DNA of 35,312 nt, from assembly GCA_022451485.1 (NCBI GenBank), contig JAKUQS010000010.1, forward strand, positions 1 through 35,312, written 5' to 3'. This DNA comes from Gammaproteobacteria bacterium. GTDB lineage: Bacteria > Pseudomonadota > Gammaproteobacteria > Arenicellales > UBA868. Made by a program: the position numbers and the translations under genes. A model generated the notes under the pieces. That model saw only the letters and a program-made list of their open reading frames with translations, was not told the DNA's origin and searched no databases. Positions 24,468 to 32,234 of the stretch are shown in pieces (position 1 is the stretch's first letter; every line of letters begins with the position of its first letter).

Positions 24468-26510
24468 TTAGGATAACTGCGGCCTGAAGAGAGGACGGAT
24501 CTGTATTTCTTGGTCAGGAGCTACCCGCAGGATTTCATAGCCCCGCGCATCGAGCTCGAGATGACCCACGCGAGCTGTCGACTCGATGCGCACCCAGGCT
24601 CTGATCGGCGCACCGTTGCTCCCGACTAACTCCATCATCTGGTCGTGGGCTACATTGATTGCGGCCGCATCGTCTGGATGTAAGCATGCTACGCGTTTTC
24701 GACCGCGACCTATATCTTCATACAGAGAGCCCGTTGCCGGACCGGCCAGACGTACTGTGTGTCGTTGGTCTAATTGTTGACCGCGTTGATGCAAGGTTGC
24801 GTCGTGGTCAATATGTCCGTTGTGGACAATTACGCCGTAACTCTCTTTCGCCTGTTCGACTGAGACATAGCCTTCGACTACATCCTCAAGCACCGCCTCT
24901 GGGTCACGTGTTAGCGGATCGCCATAACCACCACCGCCCGCACTCTGAAGTACGATGATATCGCCTTCCTGCATCGGGTGTCCGCCTACTTTGCCTGGTG
25001 TTGGGAAGGGCCTGTCTTTCCCGTCCTCGTGTATATAACTGCCGACGGGTGCCGCACTCTCACCGCCAAGAATGCCAAAAGGTGGTACCACCGCGCCGTC
25101 GGACAATAATGAATATTGAGCTTGTCCATGGGTCAGTTGTAGTGCTCGCCGCGTCCCTAGCCCACCTCGAGTGTGGCCTGCGCCACCCGAATTCATCGCC
25201 TGTCGTGTCCACTGCACGCGCAACGGGTAGCGGGTTTCCATTACTTCGGCAGATTGCACCGTGCGTAGATCACCCCAATCAATGGCAGCCATTGAACTTG
25301 GACCGTCCGCTTCGAGAAAAGCACCGTTACCACCAGAGGACCATTCATAGTGAACAAATTCCTTACCTGTCACTGAGTCGACACCACCGATCAGGTTGTG
25401 GAAGGAGGTGCGATGAATGTCTGCAGAAGATAATTCAGGACAGGCATGGGAAAGCGCGCCGAGCATGGTAGCTATTACACGTTTTCTAATTTCTCCGTGA
25501 GACCCAGCCGGCGCAGGGTGAGTGACATTAACGATCGTGCCCTTCGGGGCAATAATTGATACTGGCCGAAAGGATCCATGGTTAAGCGCTTGGGTAGGAT
25601 CAAAGACCGATTTGAGAGTAATGAATACCGATGCTGCCGTGACCGCAAGTGTTGAGTTGACGGGTGCGGGTGCTTGTTCCGCGGCACCGGTAAAGTCGGC
25701 CGTTAGCTCGTCGCCCTCAACGGTCAGTCGTAGCGGCAATAGGAGAGGTTCGAGTCGGTATTCAGGTGCAGGCCCGAAGGTCTCGAGATAATCCTCATAG
25801 AAATATTCGCCGTCTGGGAGTTTTGCAATCTGGGCGCGCATTCGAGTTTCGGATCGCTCAAGGTTTCGCTGGACACCGGCTAAGAGGACGTCGATATCGT
25901 ATCGTTTGATGAGCTCCCGTAACCGCCGTTCAGCTGTGCGGCAAGCGGCCAGACCCGAATTGAAATCCCCAATCCGTTCATCACGAACCCGCATGTTTGA
26001 CAACAATATTTCCATCGCGGCTTCATTGATTTTGCCTTTTTCTAACAATTTGACGGGCGGAATTCGAATACCCTCTTGGTAAATCTCGCTGGCCGAGCCA
26101 GACATCGAGCCCGGTACGGAGCCGCCAACATCAGCCCAGTGTTCGCGTACTGCCGGGAAAAAAACCAGTTTGCCTTCATGAAAAACGGGGTAGATGAGGG
26201 TGACATCATTAAGGTGTGTTCCACCCAGATAAGGGTCATTCATCACGATGACATCACCGGGTGAGAGGTCATCGCCAAAAAGCTTAAGTGAGGACTCTAC
26301 TGACCATGGCAGGGGGACAACGTGAGAGCCGATGTCTTCGGATTGAGCAACGACTTGTCCTTTAGCATCGAATAAGCCACAGGAGAAATCACGTGCCTCA
26401 TAGATAGCGACGGACCTCGCCGTAAGAAATACGGTCGCCCGCATTTCGCGTACAACCGAGATGAGGCCTTCGGTAACAACCTCCAAGGTAATCGGATCCA
26501 AATTGTTCAT
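24468..26510 (-). CDS. hyuB: Hydantoinase B/oxoprolinase family subunit
   Basis: A 680-residue HyuB-type subunit. With HyuA it forms ATP-dependent cyclic-amidase complexes (5-oxoprolinase, N-methylhydantoinase, caprolactamase) or acetone/acetophenone carboxylases. Seen: the family motif NDPYLGGTHLNDV at 91-103, HWADVGG at 124-130, SGGNGAF in the middle, and SAGGGGYGDPLTRDP near residues 545-560. Length is slightly above the usual 520-600 because of an extra C-terminal segment of about 100 residues (after the GDP region), which is a feature of some HyuB proteins. Its ATG shares one base with the hyuA stop (TGATG), so the two are tightly coupled. The substrate is not determined by sequence. Confidence 0.92.
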   Translation of the reverse strand: MNNLDPITLEVVTEGLISVVREMRATVFLTARSVAIYEARDFSCGLFDAKGQVVAQSEDIGSHVVPLPWSVESSLKLFGDDLSPGDVIVMNDPYLGGTHLNDVTLIYPVFHEGKLVFFPAVREHWADVGGSVPGSMSGSASEIYQEGIRIPPVKLLEKGKINEAAMEILLSNMRVRDERIGDFNSGLAACRTAERRLRELIKRYDIDVLLAGVQRNLERSETRMRAQIAKLPDGEYFYEDYLETFGPAPEYRLEPLLLPLRLTVEGDELTADFTGAAEQAPAPVNSTLAVTAASVFITLKSVFDPTQALNHGSFRPVSIIAPKGTIVNVTHPAPAGSHGEIRKRVIATMLGALSHACPELSSADIHRTSFHNLIGGVDSVTGKEFVHYEWSSGGNGAFLEADGPSSMAAIDWGDLRTVQSAEVMETRYPLRVQWTRQAMNSGGAGHTRGGLGTRRALQLTHGQAQYSLLSDGAVVPPFGILGGESAAPVGSYIHEDGKDRPFPTPGKVGGHPMQEGDIIVLQSAGGGGYGDPLTRDPEAVLEDVVEGYVSVEQAKESYGVIVHNGHIDHDATLHQRGQQLDQRHTVRLAGPATGSLYEDIGRGRKRVACLHPDDAAAINVAHDQMMELVGSNGAPIRAWVRIESTARVGHLELDARGYEILRVAPDQEIQIRPLFRPQLS

Positions 26511-28546
26511 CAGTTATCCTTCTGTTGGGTTTGATCTCGAGTCAGGATCAGAGCGCCGCTTGGGTGATGCTCAAGATTAAAGTCAGGGGGTACTATGGTT
26601 ATTGAACCGTTTTCCTCAATCAGAACGGGGCCGGTTAATCTTGCACCGGCCGGCAATTTTTCCCGCTGGTAAATTCCTGTGTCTAAGTTGTCGCCAGCGA
26701 AGTGGCAATGCCGTTGGCCAATCAAAGCCACTTCCACGCTTCCGGATACGTCGAGCTCTGGGAGGTGTGGTTTGTCAGTTAGGCCATAAGCGGCAATCCT
26801 TAACGATACCAATTCGACTGCGCCTTCATCAGCGTGGGTGTAACGTTCTTCATAGACTTGTCGAAATGCCTGCTCGACTTGACCCAAGTCCTCAATGGGT
26901 TCTGCTAGAGGTACAGACAATTCAAAGGCTTGTCCTCGATACCGCATATCGGCAGACAGTTCAATTTTAATTTGGTTGTCGGTGAAGCCATCTCCAAGGA
27001 GTTCAAGCCGAGCAGCGTCACGCATGGGCTTTAGTTTTTCTTCAAGATCTGTGATTGAAATGTCCGTTAGTTCCCGCTGCCAAGTGACTGAATGATCGCG
27101 ACGCCGATCAGCAACGAGTAGTCCGTACGCGGAAAACGCACCTGAAAGCGGCGGAATGATGACGCGTGCCATATCGAGCTCTGCCGCGATCAAGGCGGCG
27201 TGCAGCGGACCGGCTCCGCCAAATGCAAAGAGTGAAAAATCGCGAGGATCGATACCTCGCATCACTGATATCTCCTTTATGGCTACCGTCATGCGTGTAA
27301 TGGCAATTTGCACGATGCCGTCAGCGGTTTTCATGCGATCAAGGTCCAGCGTTTTGGCCAAGGCATCGATTGCCTGATTTGCGGCGTCGATGTTGATTTC
27401 TATTTCGCCACCAAGGGGCTGTATTGGGCGTAACCGGCCTAGGACAACATTCGCGTCGGTGACCGTTGGTTCAGTGCCGCCATGACCATAACAGGCTGGT
27501 CCTGGGAGGGCGCCTGCAGATCGGGGTCCGACATGGAGGAATCCACCATCGCCCAAGTAAGCTAAGGATCCCCCACCTGCGCCTACGGTGTTGATCTCAA
27601 TCGCAGGTGCTCGATTAGGTAGACCACCAAGCATTCCGTCATTGGTTAAAGCGTAACGGCCGTTGCGAATCAGGCAGGTGTCAGTGCTGGTTCCACCCAT
27701 GTCATAGGTGATGATGTCATTCATGCCGATCGTTCTTGCGAACTCGACGGCTCCAATTACTCCCCCTGCAGGTCCTGATAACATGGAGTTGACTGGCAAA
27801 CGTGCCATTTCACTGAGTGGCCATGAACCACCGCTAGAGCTCATTACTTCTGGTTTTACAGTGAGACCTTTTGCCGACAGGTTGGAAGCCAGGTCGTCGA
27901 GATAACTAGACATCCGCGGGGCAACGTAAGCATTCAACGCGGTGGTGGAAAAGCGTTCATATTCGCGATGTTCTGCTAGCACATCTGCCGAATTGCAGAC
28001 TGATACCTCTGGCCAGGCACGTTCTACGAGCTTTACAGCCTCCCGTTCAGGCTTTGGATTGGCGTAGCTGTGCAAAAAACACACTGCAATCGCGTCAACG
28101 CCCAGCTCACGCAAGTGATTGGTTGCGGCGATGACGGCTTCTTTGTCAAGGGATGTGATAATTTCACCATTGGGTCCAACACGTTCCTCGACTTCCAACA
28201 CACGGGAGCGTTTTACTAGTCCGACTGGACGCACGGCTTTGATGTCGTACAACTGTGTGCGATTGCCGCGACCAATAATCAGCACATCTCGAAATCCTTG
28301 AGTGGTGATGACACCGAGCTTCGCGCCTTTGCGCTCGAGGGCGGTGTTGGTTGCCACGGTAGCTCCGTGCCGAAAGATGGAAACTCCCGTTAAGTCAACT
28401 GATAATTGTTCCAGTGCGTTAAGCACACCTTTCGAGGGCTCTGATGGTGTGGACGGGCTCTTGCCAGAGGAAACCGCGCGCGATTTGTCGTCATATACGA
28501 CGATATCGGTAAATGTTCCACCCACATCAATACCTACCCAAAGCAT
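26510..28546 (-). CDS. hyuA: Hydantoinase A/oxoprolinase family subunit
   Basis: A 678-residue HyuA-type subunit of the ASKHA ATPase fold. Seen: GIDVGGTFTD at 5-14 (phosphate 1), HGATVATN at 60-67, SGPAGGVIGA at 257-266 and YDMGGTSTDTCL at 281-292 (phosphate 2). It phosphorylates or activates the cyclic amide or ketone for the HyuB partner. The ATG at 28546 has GAGGAG about 8 nt upstream. TTGGGA-16-TATAAA near 28621-28648 may be its promoter. The operon is hyuA-hyuB, with the CaiB-family gene divergent. The nearby C-N hydrolase and PuuE-like gene favour a hydantoin-, imide- or lactam-type substrate over acetone carboxylation, since no gamma carboxylase subunit (acxC type) is present. Confidence 0.93.
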   Translation of the reverse strand: MLWVGIDVGGTFTDIVVYDDKSRAVSSGKSPSTPSEPSKGVLNALEQLSVDLTGVSIFRHGATVATNTALERKGAKLGVITTQGFRDVLIIGRGNRTQLYDIKAVRPVGLVKRSRVLEVEERVGPNGEIITSLDKEAVIAATNHLRELGVDAIAVCFLHSYANPKPEREAVKLVERAWPEVSVCNSADVLAEHREYERFSTTALNAYVAPRMSSYLDDLASNLSAKGLTVKPEVMSSSGGSWPLSEMARLPVNSMLSGPAGGVIGAVEFARTIGMNDIITYDMGGTSTDTCLIRNGRYALTNDGMLGGLPNRAPAIEINTVGAGGGSLAYLGDGGFLHVGPRSAGALPGPACYGHGGTEPTVTDANVVLGRLRPIQPLGGEIEINIDAANQAIDALAKTLDLDRMKTADGIVQIAITRMTVAIKEISVMRGIDPRDFSLFAFGGAGPLHAALIAAELDMARVIIPPLSGAFSAYGLLVADRRRDHSVTWQRELTDISITDLEEKLKPMRDAARLELLGDGFTDNQIKIELSADMRYRGQAFELSVPLAEPIEDLGQVEQAFRQVYEERYTHADEGAVELVSLRIAAYGLTDKPHLPELDVSGSVEVALIGQRHCHFAGDNLDTGIYQREKLPAGARLTGPVLIEENGSITIVPPDFNLEHHPSGALILTRDQTQQKDN

Positions 28547-28620
28547 TCCTTTTCTCCTCGCCGTCTGTTCCTTGCTGTTGCGTCGTTGTGCTCTTGCCTA
28601 GCTTTGCCGACTCTGTGGTT

Positions 28621-28648
28621 TTTATACCCCGCAATGGCGGTTTCCCAA
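28621..28648 (-). promoter_or_regulatory. Candidate sigma-70 promoter of hyuAB
   Basis: On the minus strand, TTGGGA (28643-28648) and TATAAA (28621-28626) are spaced by 16 nt, giving four of six and five of six consensus matches. Transcription would start near 28614, leaving a leader of about 68 nt before the hyuA ATG. The match could be chance in this AT-rich stretch. Confidence 0.35.
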
Positions 28649-28734
28649 GCACCTCCGGTGTAGCTTGGTGAAGATTTGAATCAGAGTGCAAGGCACCAGT
28701 GATACATTTTATGTGCCAAGTAATCTTTTAATAT

Positions 28735-28748
28735 GCAGACACATCTGC
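28735..28748. promoter_or_regulatory. Candidate operator palindrome
   Basis: GCAGA and TCTGC form a perfect 5-bp inverted repeat around CACA. It lies between the hyuAB promoter candidate and the CaiB-family start. The geometry (short half-sites with a 4-nt spacer) is like that bound by GntR or LysR-type regulators, but no regulator gene is nearby and a 5-bp palindrome can occur by chance. Confidence 0.25.
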
Positions 28749-28861
28749 GGATACATTTAGATTACCCCAATTGCTGAACTATCTGGATTGTAGAAGGCTG
28801 GGTCAAGAAACCGGGTGATTGTTCAGGAATTTGAAGTGCACGACAGCAGGGAGAGATTGCA

Positions 28862-29998
28862 ATGAACCGGTTATTGGAAGGGCTGCGAGTTGTTGAGAGC
28901 GTTGCATTCGTTGCGGCGCCGCTCGGTGGGTTGACGCTATCGCAGATGGGCGCCGATGTGATTCGCATTGATCCGATCGGTGGTGGATTGGACAGTCAGC
29001 GATGGCCTTTGAGCCAAAGCGGCCAAAGTCTTTACTGGGCAGGTCTTAATAAGTCCAAACGTTCCATATGTATTGATCTTCGCCAACCGGAAGGGAGAGA
29101 ACTAGCTCAAGAGATCATCACGGCACCTGGAGCCGATGCGGGAATATTGTTATCGAATTTTCCGGCACGGGGTTGGTTAGCTTACGACGCCCTGGCCCAA
29201 CGGCGGGATGATCTCATCATGGTGAATATCGTGGGTAATCCCGATGGTTCAACTGCACTGGACTACACCGTTAATTGTGCAGTTGGGTTGCCGCAGATCA
29301 CGGGCAGTGGCCATGACGAGGCGCCGGTTAATCACGTTCTGCCAGCATGGGACATCAGTGCGGGTTTGACTGCAGCGGTAGCGATCCTGGCAGCTGAGCG
29401 ACATCGGCGACTGACTGGCGATGGTCAGTATGTCCGTTTGTCACTGGCTGATGTGGCGTTGGCCATGGTGGGTCACCTGGGCTTTATTGCCGAGGCGGAC
29501 CATGGACGTTCACAACGCCGTGCTCATGGCAATCACCTGTTCGGTGCATTTGGTCGAGATTTTGCGACCATCGATGGGCGTCGCATTATGATCGTGGCCA
29601 TTAGTCCTCGCCAGTGGCGCAACCTTTGTGACGCAACCGGGCTGGCGGAAAAAATGGCATTGCTGGAGCAGGCATTTGAAGCTAACTTTGAACACGAAGG
29701 GGATCGATTTGAAGCGCGAGATGCAATCGCTTCGCTCATAGAAACTTGGTGTGAAACCCGCAGCTTGGTCCAGATTGGAGAACTTTTTGATGCTGCGGGT
29801 GTTTGTTGGGGACCGTATCAATCCTTTCGGCAATTGCTGGATGAGGATGCGCGTTGTTCGGCGGAAAACCCGCTGTTTGAGCTGGTTGAACATCCCGGGG
29901 TTGGTCAATATCTAATGCCCGGCTCAACTGCAGATTTCAGTGCCGCACCCAGGGTATCAATGAAAGCCGCGACTCGAATGGGTCAACACACAGACTAA
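28862..29998 (+). CDS. CaiB/BaiF CoA-transferase family protein, ended by an early in-frame stop
   Basis: A 378-residue class III CoA transferase, which moves CoA between acyl groups. Seen: N-terminal LLEGLRVVESVAFVAAPLGG, then LNKSKRSICIDLRQPEGREL (43-80 region), and Asp164 in HVLPAWDISAGL, the expected catalytic aspartate. The frame ends in TAA at 29996-29998 right after GQHTD, where family members normally continue. The same frame then reads VLSHILGLSDAEIGRLHDSQ and ends at TGA 30074-30076. This is the typical C-terminal arm of the family, so a single GAA-to-TAA type change appears to have removed about 25 residues. Whether the product is still active is unknown. The ATG at 28862 follows GGGAGAG. 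Divergent from hyuA. Confidence 0.85.
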   Translation: MNRLLEGLRVVESVAFVAAPLGGLTLSQMGADVIRIDPIGGGLDSQRWPLSQSGQSLYWAGLNKSKRSICIDLRQPEGRELAQEIITAPGADAGILLSNFPARGWLAYDALAQRRDDLIMVNIVGNPDGSTALDYTVNCAVGLPQITGSGHDEAPVNHVLPAWDISAGLTAAVAILAAERHRRLTGDGQYVRLSLADVALAMVGHLGFIAEADHGRSQRRAHGNHLFGAFGRDFATIDGRRIMIVAISPRQWRNLCDATGLAEKMALLEQAFEANFEHEGDRFEARDAIASLIETWCETRSLVQIGELFDAAGVCWGPYQSFRQLLDEDARCSAENPLFELVEHPGVGQYLMPGSTADFSAAPRVSMKAATRMGQHTD

Positions 29999-30076
29999 GT
30001 ATTGAGTCACATACTGGGGCTGAGTGATGCTGAGATCGGGCGACTGCACGATTCACAGATTGTCGCCGCCGCCTGA
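29999..30076 (+). pseudogene. Detached C-terminal arm of the CaiB-family gene
   Basis: Directly after the TAA at 29996-29998 the same frame continues for 25 codons to a TGA at 30074-30076. The translation carries LGLSDAEIGRLHDSQIV, which matches the usual end of CaiB/BaiF proteins (LGLSDAEIARLR pattern). It has no start codon or ribosome site, so it is not translated unless the stop is read through. A sequencing error is the main alternative to a real nonsense mutation. Confidence 0.8.
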
Positions 30077-30091
30077 TCGGGCGATGGAGTG

Positions 30092-30982
30092 TCACACGTT
30101 TGGAACGACTCCATTTGGCAAGGACTCGATATGACTACAGATTTCGCCAGGGCGTGTCAGCCAGATTTCATTACGGTGCTGCAACATGTGCTCGAATGCG
30201 CGGCGCAGGGGCCGAATACGATAAGGTCGCCCTACCACAAACGGGTGCAGTGAAATCGGACAGACCAGGGGTTGATGTTTTGATTGCTCGAGCATCTCGT
30301 CGAACTGATCTACGAGCATGTCAGCGTAATCCGCTGATGAGTAGTGATACCAGATCAGACCACGGTTATCGTTTGATTCAATCGGGTATGGCATTGAAAG
30401 AATGCGGCCCTTTCGTGTCTTCATCCAAATTGGTTGATCATCACTGGTCCAATCCATGAAGTATCGATAGCCTGCTTCTTGCAGGAGGTCCGGTGTTATC
30501 TTCGAGTTTGATAACCAGGGACTCATCCACCCAGTGGGTCGATAGCCTTCGTGCTGTTCAATCTTGTCGGTCACTTCGCGAATTAGTTCTGCTTCAAGTG
30601 TTTCCGGGAGGTGACCTTGCTCATTGGAGTTCGTAGTGCCGTGCCCAAGAATTTCTGTGCCACGAGCACGCAGCGCGTCCGCAATGTCGGGGCACTCGTC
30701 GTAAATAGCGGTGTTCATTTGCGCTTCGAAAGGCATGTCGAGCGCATCGAAAAGCTCCAGTAAACGCCAGATACCAACGCGGTTTCCATAATCTCTCCAC
30801 GAATAGACGCTGTCGCTGCGAGCCTGGTCCGGCGGCGCGACACCAGCGCCCTTTCCTTCACCGTAACTGAATACCTCGACGTTGAGTGCTACGTAAAGAG
30901 CGAGTCGCTTATCGTCCGGCCAGCTGTAGTCTGGTCGACTGATAATTGAGGAATATGGATAACGCCCATGTTTTTGGATCAT
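30092..30982 (-). CDS. Second PuuE-like polysaccharide deacetylase-fold protein
   Basis: A 296-residue paralogue of the PuuE-like protein at 12072-12962. Shared features: WPDDKRLALYVALNVE, RPTGWMSPW, TSDDQPIW and a central GHGTTNSNEQGH. Differences: the acidic pair Glu-Glu is Glu36-Val37, and the first His of the HEI..H motif is Thr109 (TEILGH, His114 kept). The two proteins therefore probably differ in active-site chemistry or substrate. Members of this branch include allantoinase and imidase-like enzymes. The ATG at 30982 has AGGAGC about 9 nt upstream. It follows the nitrilase-family gene by 154 bp on the same strand and converges on the CaiB-family gene. Confidence 0.85.
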   Translation of the reverse strand: MIQKHGRYPYSSIISRPDYSWPDDKRLALYVALNVEVFSYGEGKGAGVAPPDQARSDSVYSWRDYGNRVGIWRLLELFDALDMPFEAQMNTAIYDECPDIADALRARGTEILGHGTTNSNEQGHLPETLEAELIREVTDKIEQHEGYRPTGWMSPWLSNSKITPDLLQEAGYRYFMDWTSDDQPIWMKTRKGRILSMPYPIESNDNRGLIWYHYSSADYADMLVDQFDEMLEQSKHQPLVCPISLHPFVVGRPYRIRPLRRAFEHMLQHRNEIWLTRPGEICSHIESLPNGVVPNV

Positions 30983-31136
30983 GTGAAAATGAGCTCCTAT
31001 TGTGCGGCCCAGTGTGATGGATAATTTGTTTGCACGGAATATGTCGTGTCAGTACATACCAATAAAAATGCCTTCATTGGTTTTAAATATTTTATTCGGC
31101 AGAAGGTATTTGCATCACTCGATCGTAACCAGCTGA

Positions 31137-31955
31137 TCAGGGTGCAATGATCTCACCGTAAGCATCTGGGCGTCTGTCTCGCAAGAACGGCCAGATCCGT
31201 CGCACTTCATCTATACGTTCATGTGGTAGATCGACAACCAGCACAGTTTCCTTATCACCAGCCTGTGCGATGACTTCGCCGATGGGATCAACAAATACAC
31301 TCGCACCGTAATATTCACTTTCGAGCTCAGTTCCCACACGGTTTACCCCCGCCACGTAGTAGCCGTTTGCAATTGCGTGTGCCTTTAGCTCGGTTTCCCA
31401 CACGCTGCGGGAAAATCCGCGCTTGGTGGTTGCAGTGGGAACGAAAATATATTCGGCGCCCGCTAGCCCGAGCATACGCGCGGCTTCAGGGAAATGGCGA
31501 TCGTAACAAATCATAATGCCAATTTTCCCCATGGCAGTTTCGAAGACAGGGAATCCAATATTACCCGGACGAAAATAGAACTTTTCGTTAAAGTGGGAAC
31601 TCATCGGTAGATGATGTTTTCGATAATTGCCGAGGATGTTGCCGCTATCATCTATAAGAACGGCAGCGTTATAAAGCTCGCCTGACATCGCTTTCTCGTA
31701 AAACGGCGCGATCACATGCAGTTTGTGACGCGCTGCCGCGTCGCGTATATGCGTGATCGAGGGGCCATCGAGTGGTTCAGCTAATGCTTGATCATCAGGA
31801 TTGATACGTTGCGCGAAAAACCATGTGTTAAAGCACTCCTGCAGGCATACCAATTCAGCTCCTTGTTCAGCCGCCTCTTTCAATAAAGAGGCCGTCCTTT
31901 TCAGGTTTTCTTGTAAGTTCTCTGAAGCGCTGGTCTGAATCAATCCGGCTCGCAT
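31137..31955 (-). CDS. Carbon-nitrogen hydrolase (nitrilase superfamily; N-carbamoyl amidase-like)
   Basis: A 272-residue amidohydrolase of the nitrilase superfamily. The catalytic triad is visible: Glu40 (LVCLQECF), Lys113 (YRKHHLPM) and Cys150 (GIMICYDRHFPE). The YRKHHLP...EKFYFRPGNIGFPVF segment resembles beta-ureidopropionase and N-carbamoylputrescine amidase, which remove the carbamoyl group to give an amine, CO2 and ammonia. That fits a route in which HyuAB or a PuuE-like enzyme opens a cyclic ureide. The ATG at 31955 follows AAGGAGGA at good spacing. It is divergent from the ABC importer operon, with about 280 bp between starts, and is the first gene of a two-gene unit with the PuuE-like gene. 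Confidence 0.9.
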   Translation of the reverse strand: MRAGLIQTSASENLQENLKRTASLLKEAAEQGAELVCLQECFNTWFFAQRINPDDQALAEPLDGPSITHIRDAAARHKLHVIAPFYEKAMSGELYNAAVLIDDSGNILGNYRKHHLPMSSHFNEKFYFRPGNIGFPVFETAMGKIGIMICYDRHFPEAARMLGLAGAEYIFVPTATTKRGFSRSVWETELKAHAIANGYYVAGVNRVGTELESEYYGASVFVDPIGEVIAQAGDKETVLVVDLPHERIDEVRRIWPFLRDRRPDAYGEIIAP

Positions 31956-32158
31956 CGAGTTCCTCCTTGATTGGTGTTATTCAAAGTGTGAAGGTCGTTA
32001 TCGAGAAATCAAAAAATTAAATCCTTAGATACAAAACCTGATCATGGACTACTATTTCACTAGCATTTTCCCAGATAGGCATTGTTACTTTAGAGTACTT
32101 TCACCATTTAAGGTAAAAGATGCGTTACGATGACACTAGTGCTTTTGTTAATCCGTAA

Positions 32159-32178
32159 TTTACATGCGGTTTTGTAAA
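32159..32178. promoter_or_regulatory. Palindrome 1 upstream of livJ
   Basis: TTTACA at 32159-32164 and TGTAAA at 32173-32178 form a perfect 6-bp inverted repeat with an 8-nt spacer. It belongs to a pair with the site at 32204-32217, and both contain TTACA...TGTAA plus GTTTTGTAA (in opposite orientations). It sits about 57 bp before the livJ ATG, where an operator for the divergent importer and nitrilase genes could lie. Confidence 0.45.
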
Positions 32179-32203
32179 GGCACGGATGATCTAAGTGGTC
32201 ATA

Positions 32204-32217
32204 TTACAAAACTGTAA
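32204..32217. promoter_or_regulatory. Palindrome 2 upstream of livJ
   Basis: TTACA at 32204-32208 and TGTAA at 32213-32217 form a perfect 5-bp inverted repeat with a 4-nt spacer, ending 4 bp before the livJ ribosome site. Its reverse complement reads TTTACAGTTTTGTAA, nearly the same as palindrome 1 with a shorter middle. Two such related copies favour a common regulator over chance. Confidence 0.45.
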
Positions 32218-32234
32218 ATTTGAGGAGGATACTA

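Larger units (their letters stand above)
28547..28861. other. Non-coding divergent region between hyuA and the CaiB-family gene
   Basis: About 315 bp lie between two divergent starts. Contents: a plausible minus-strand promoter (28621-28648), the palindromes ACAT-TTT-ATGT at 28704-28714 and GCAGA-CACA-TCTGC at 28735-28748, and two copies of GATACATTT (about 28701 and 28750). It is AT-richer than the flanking genes near 28680-28780. No small gene or RNA was recognised. Regulator binding is inference. Confidence 0.5.
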
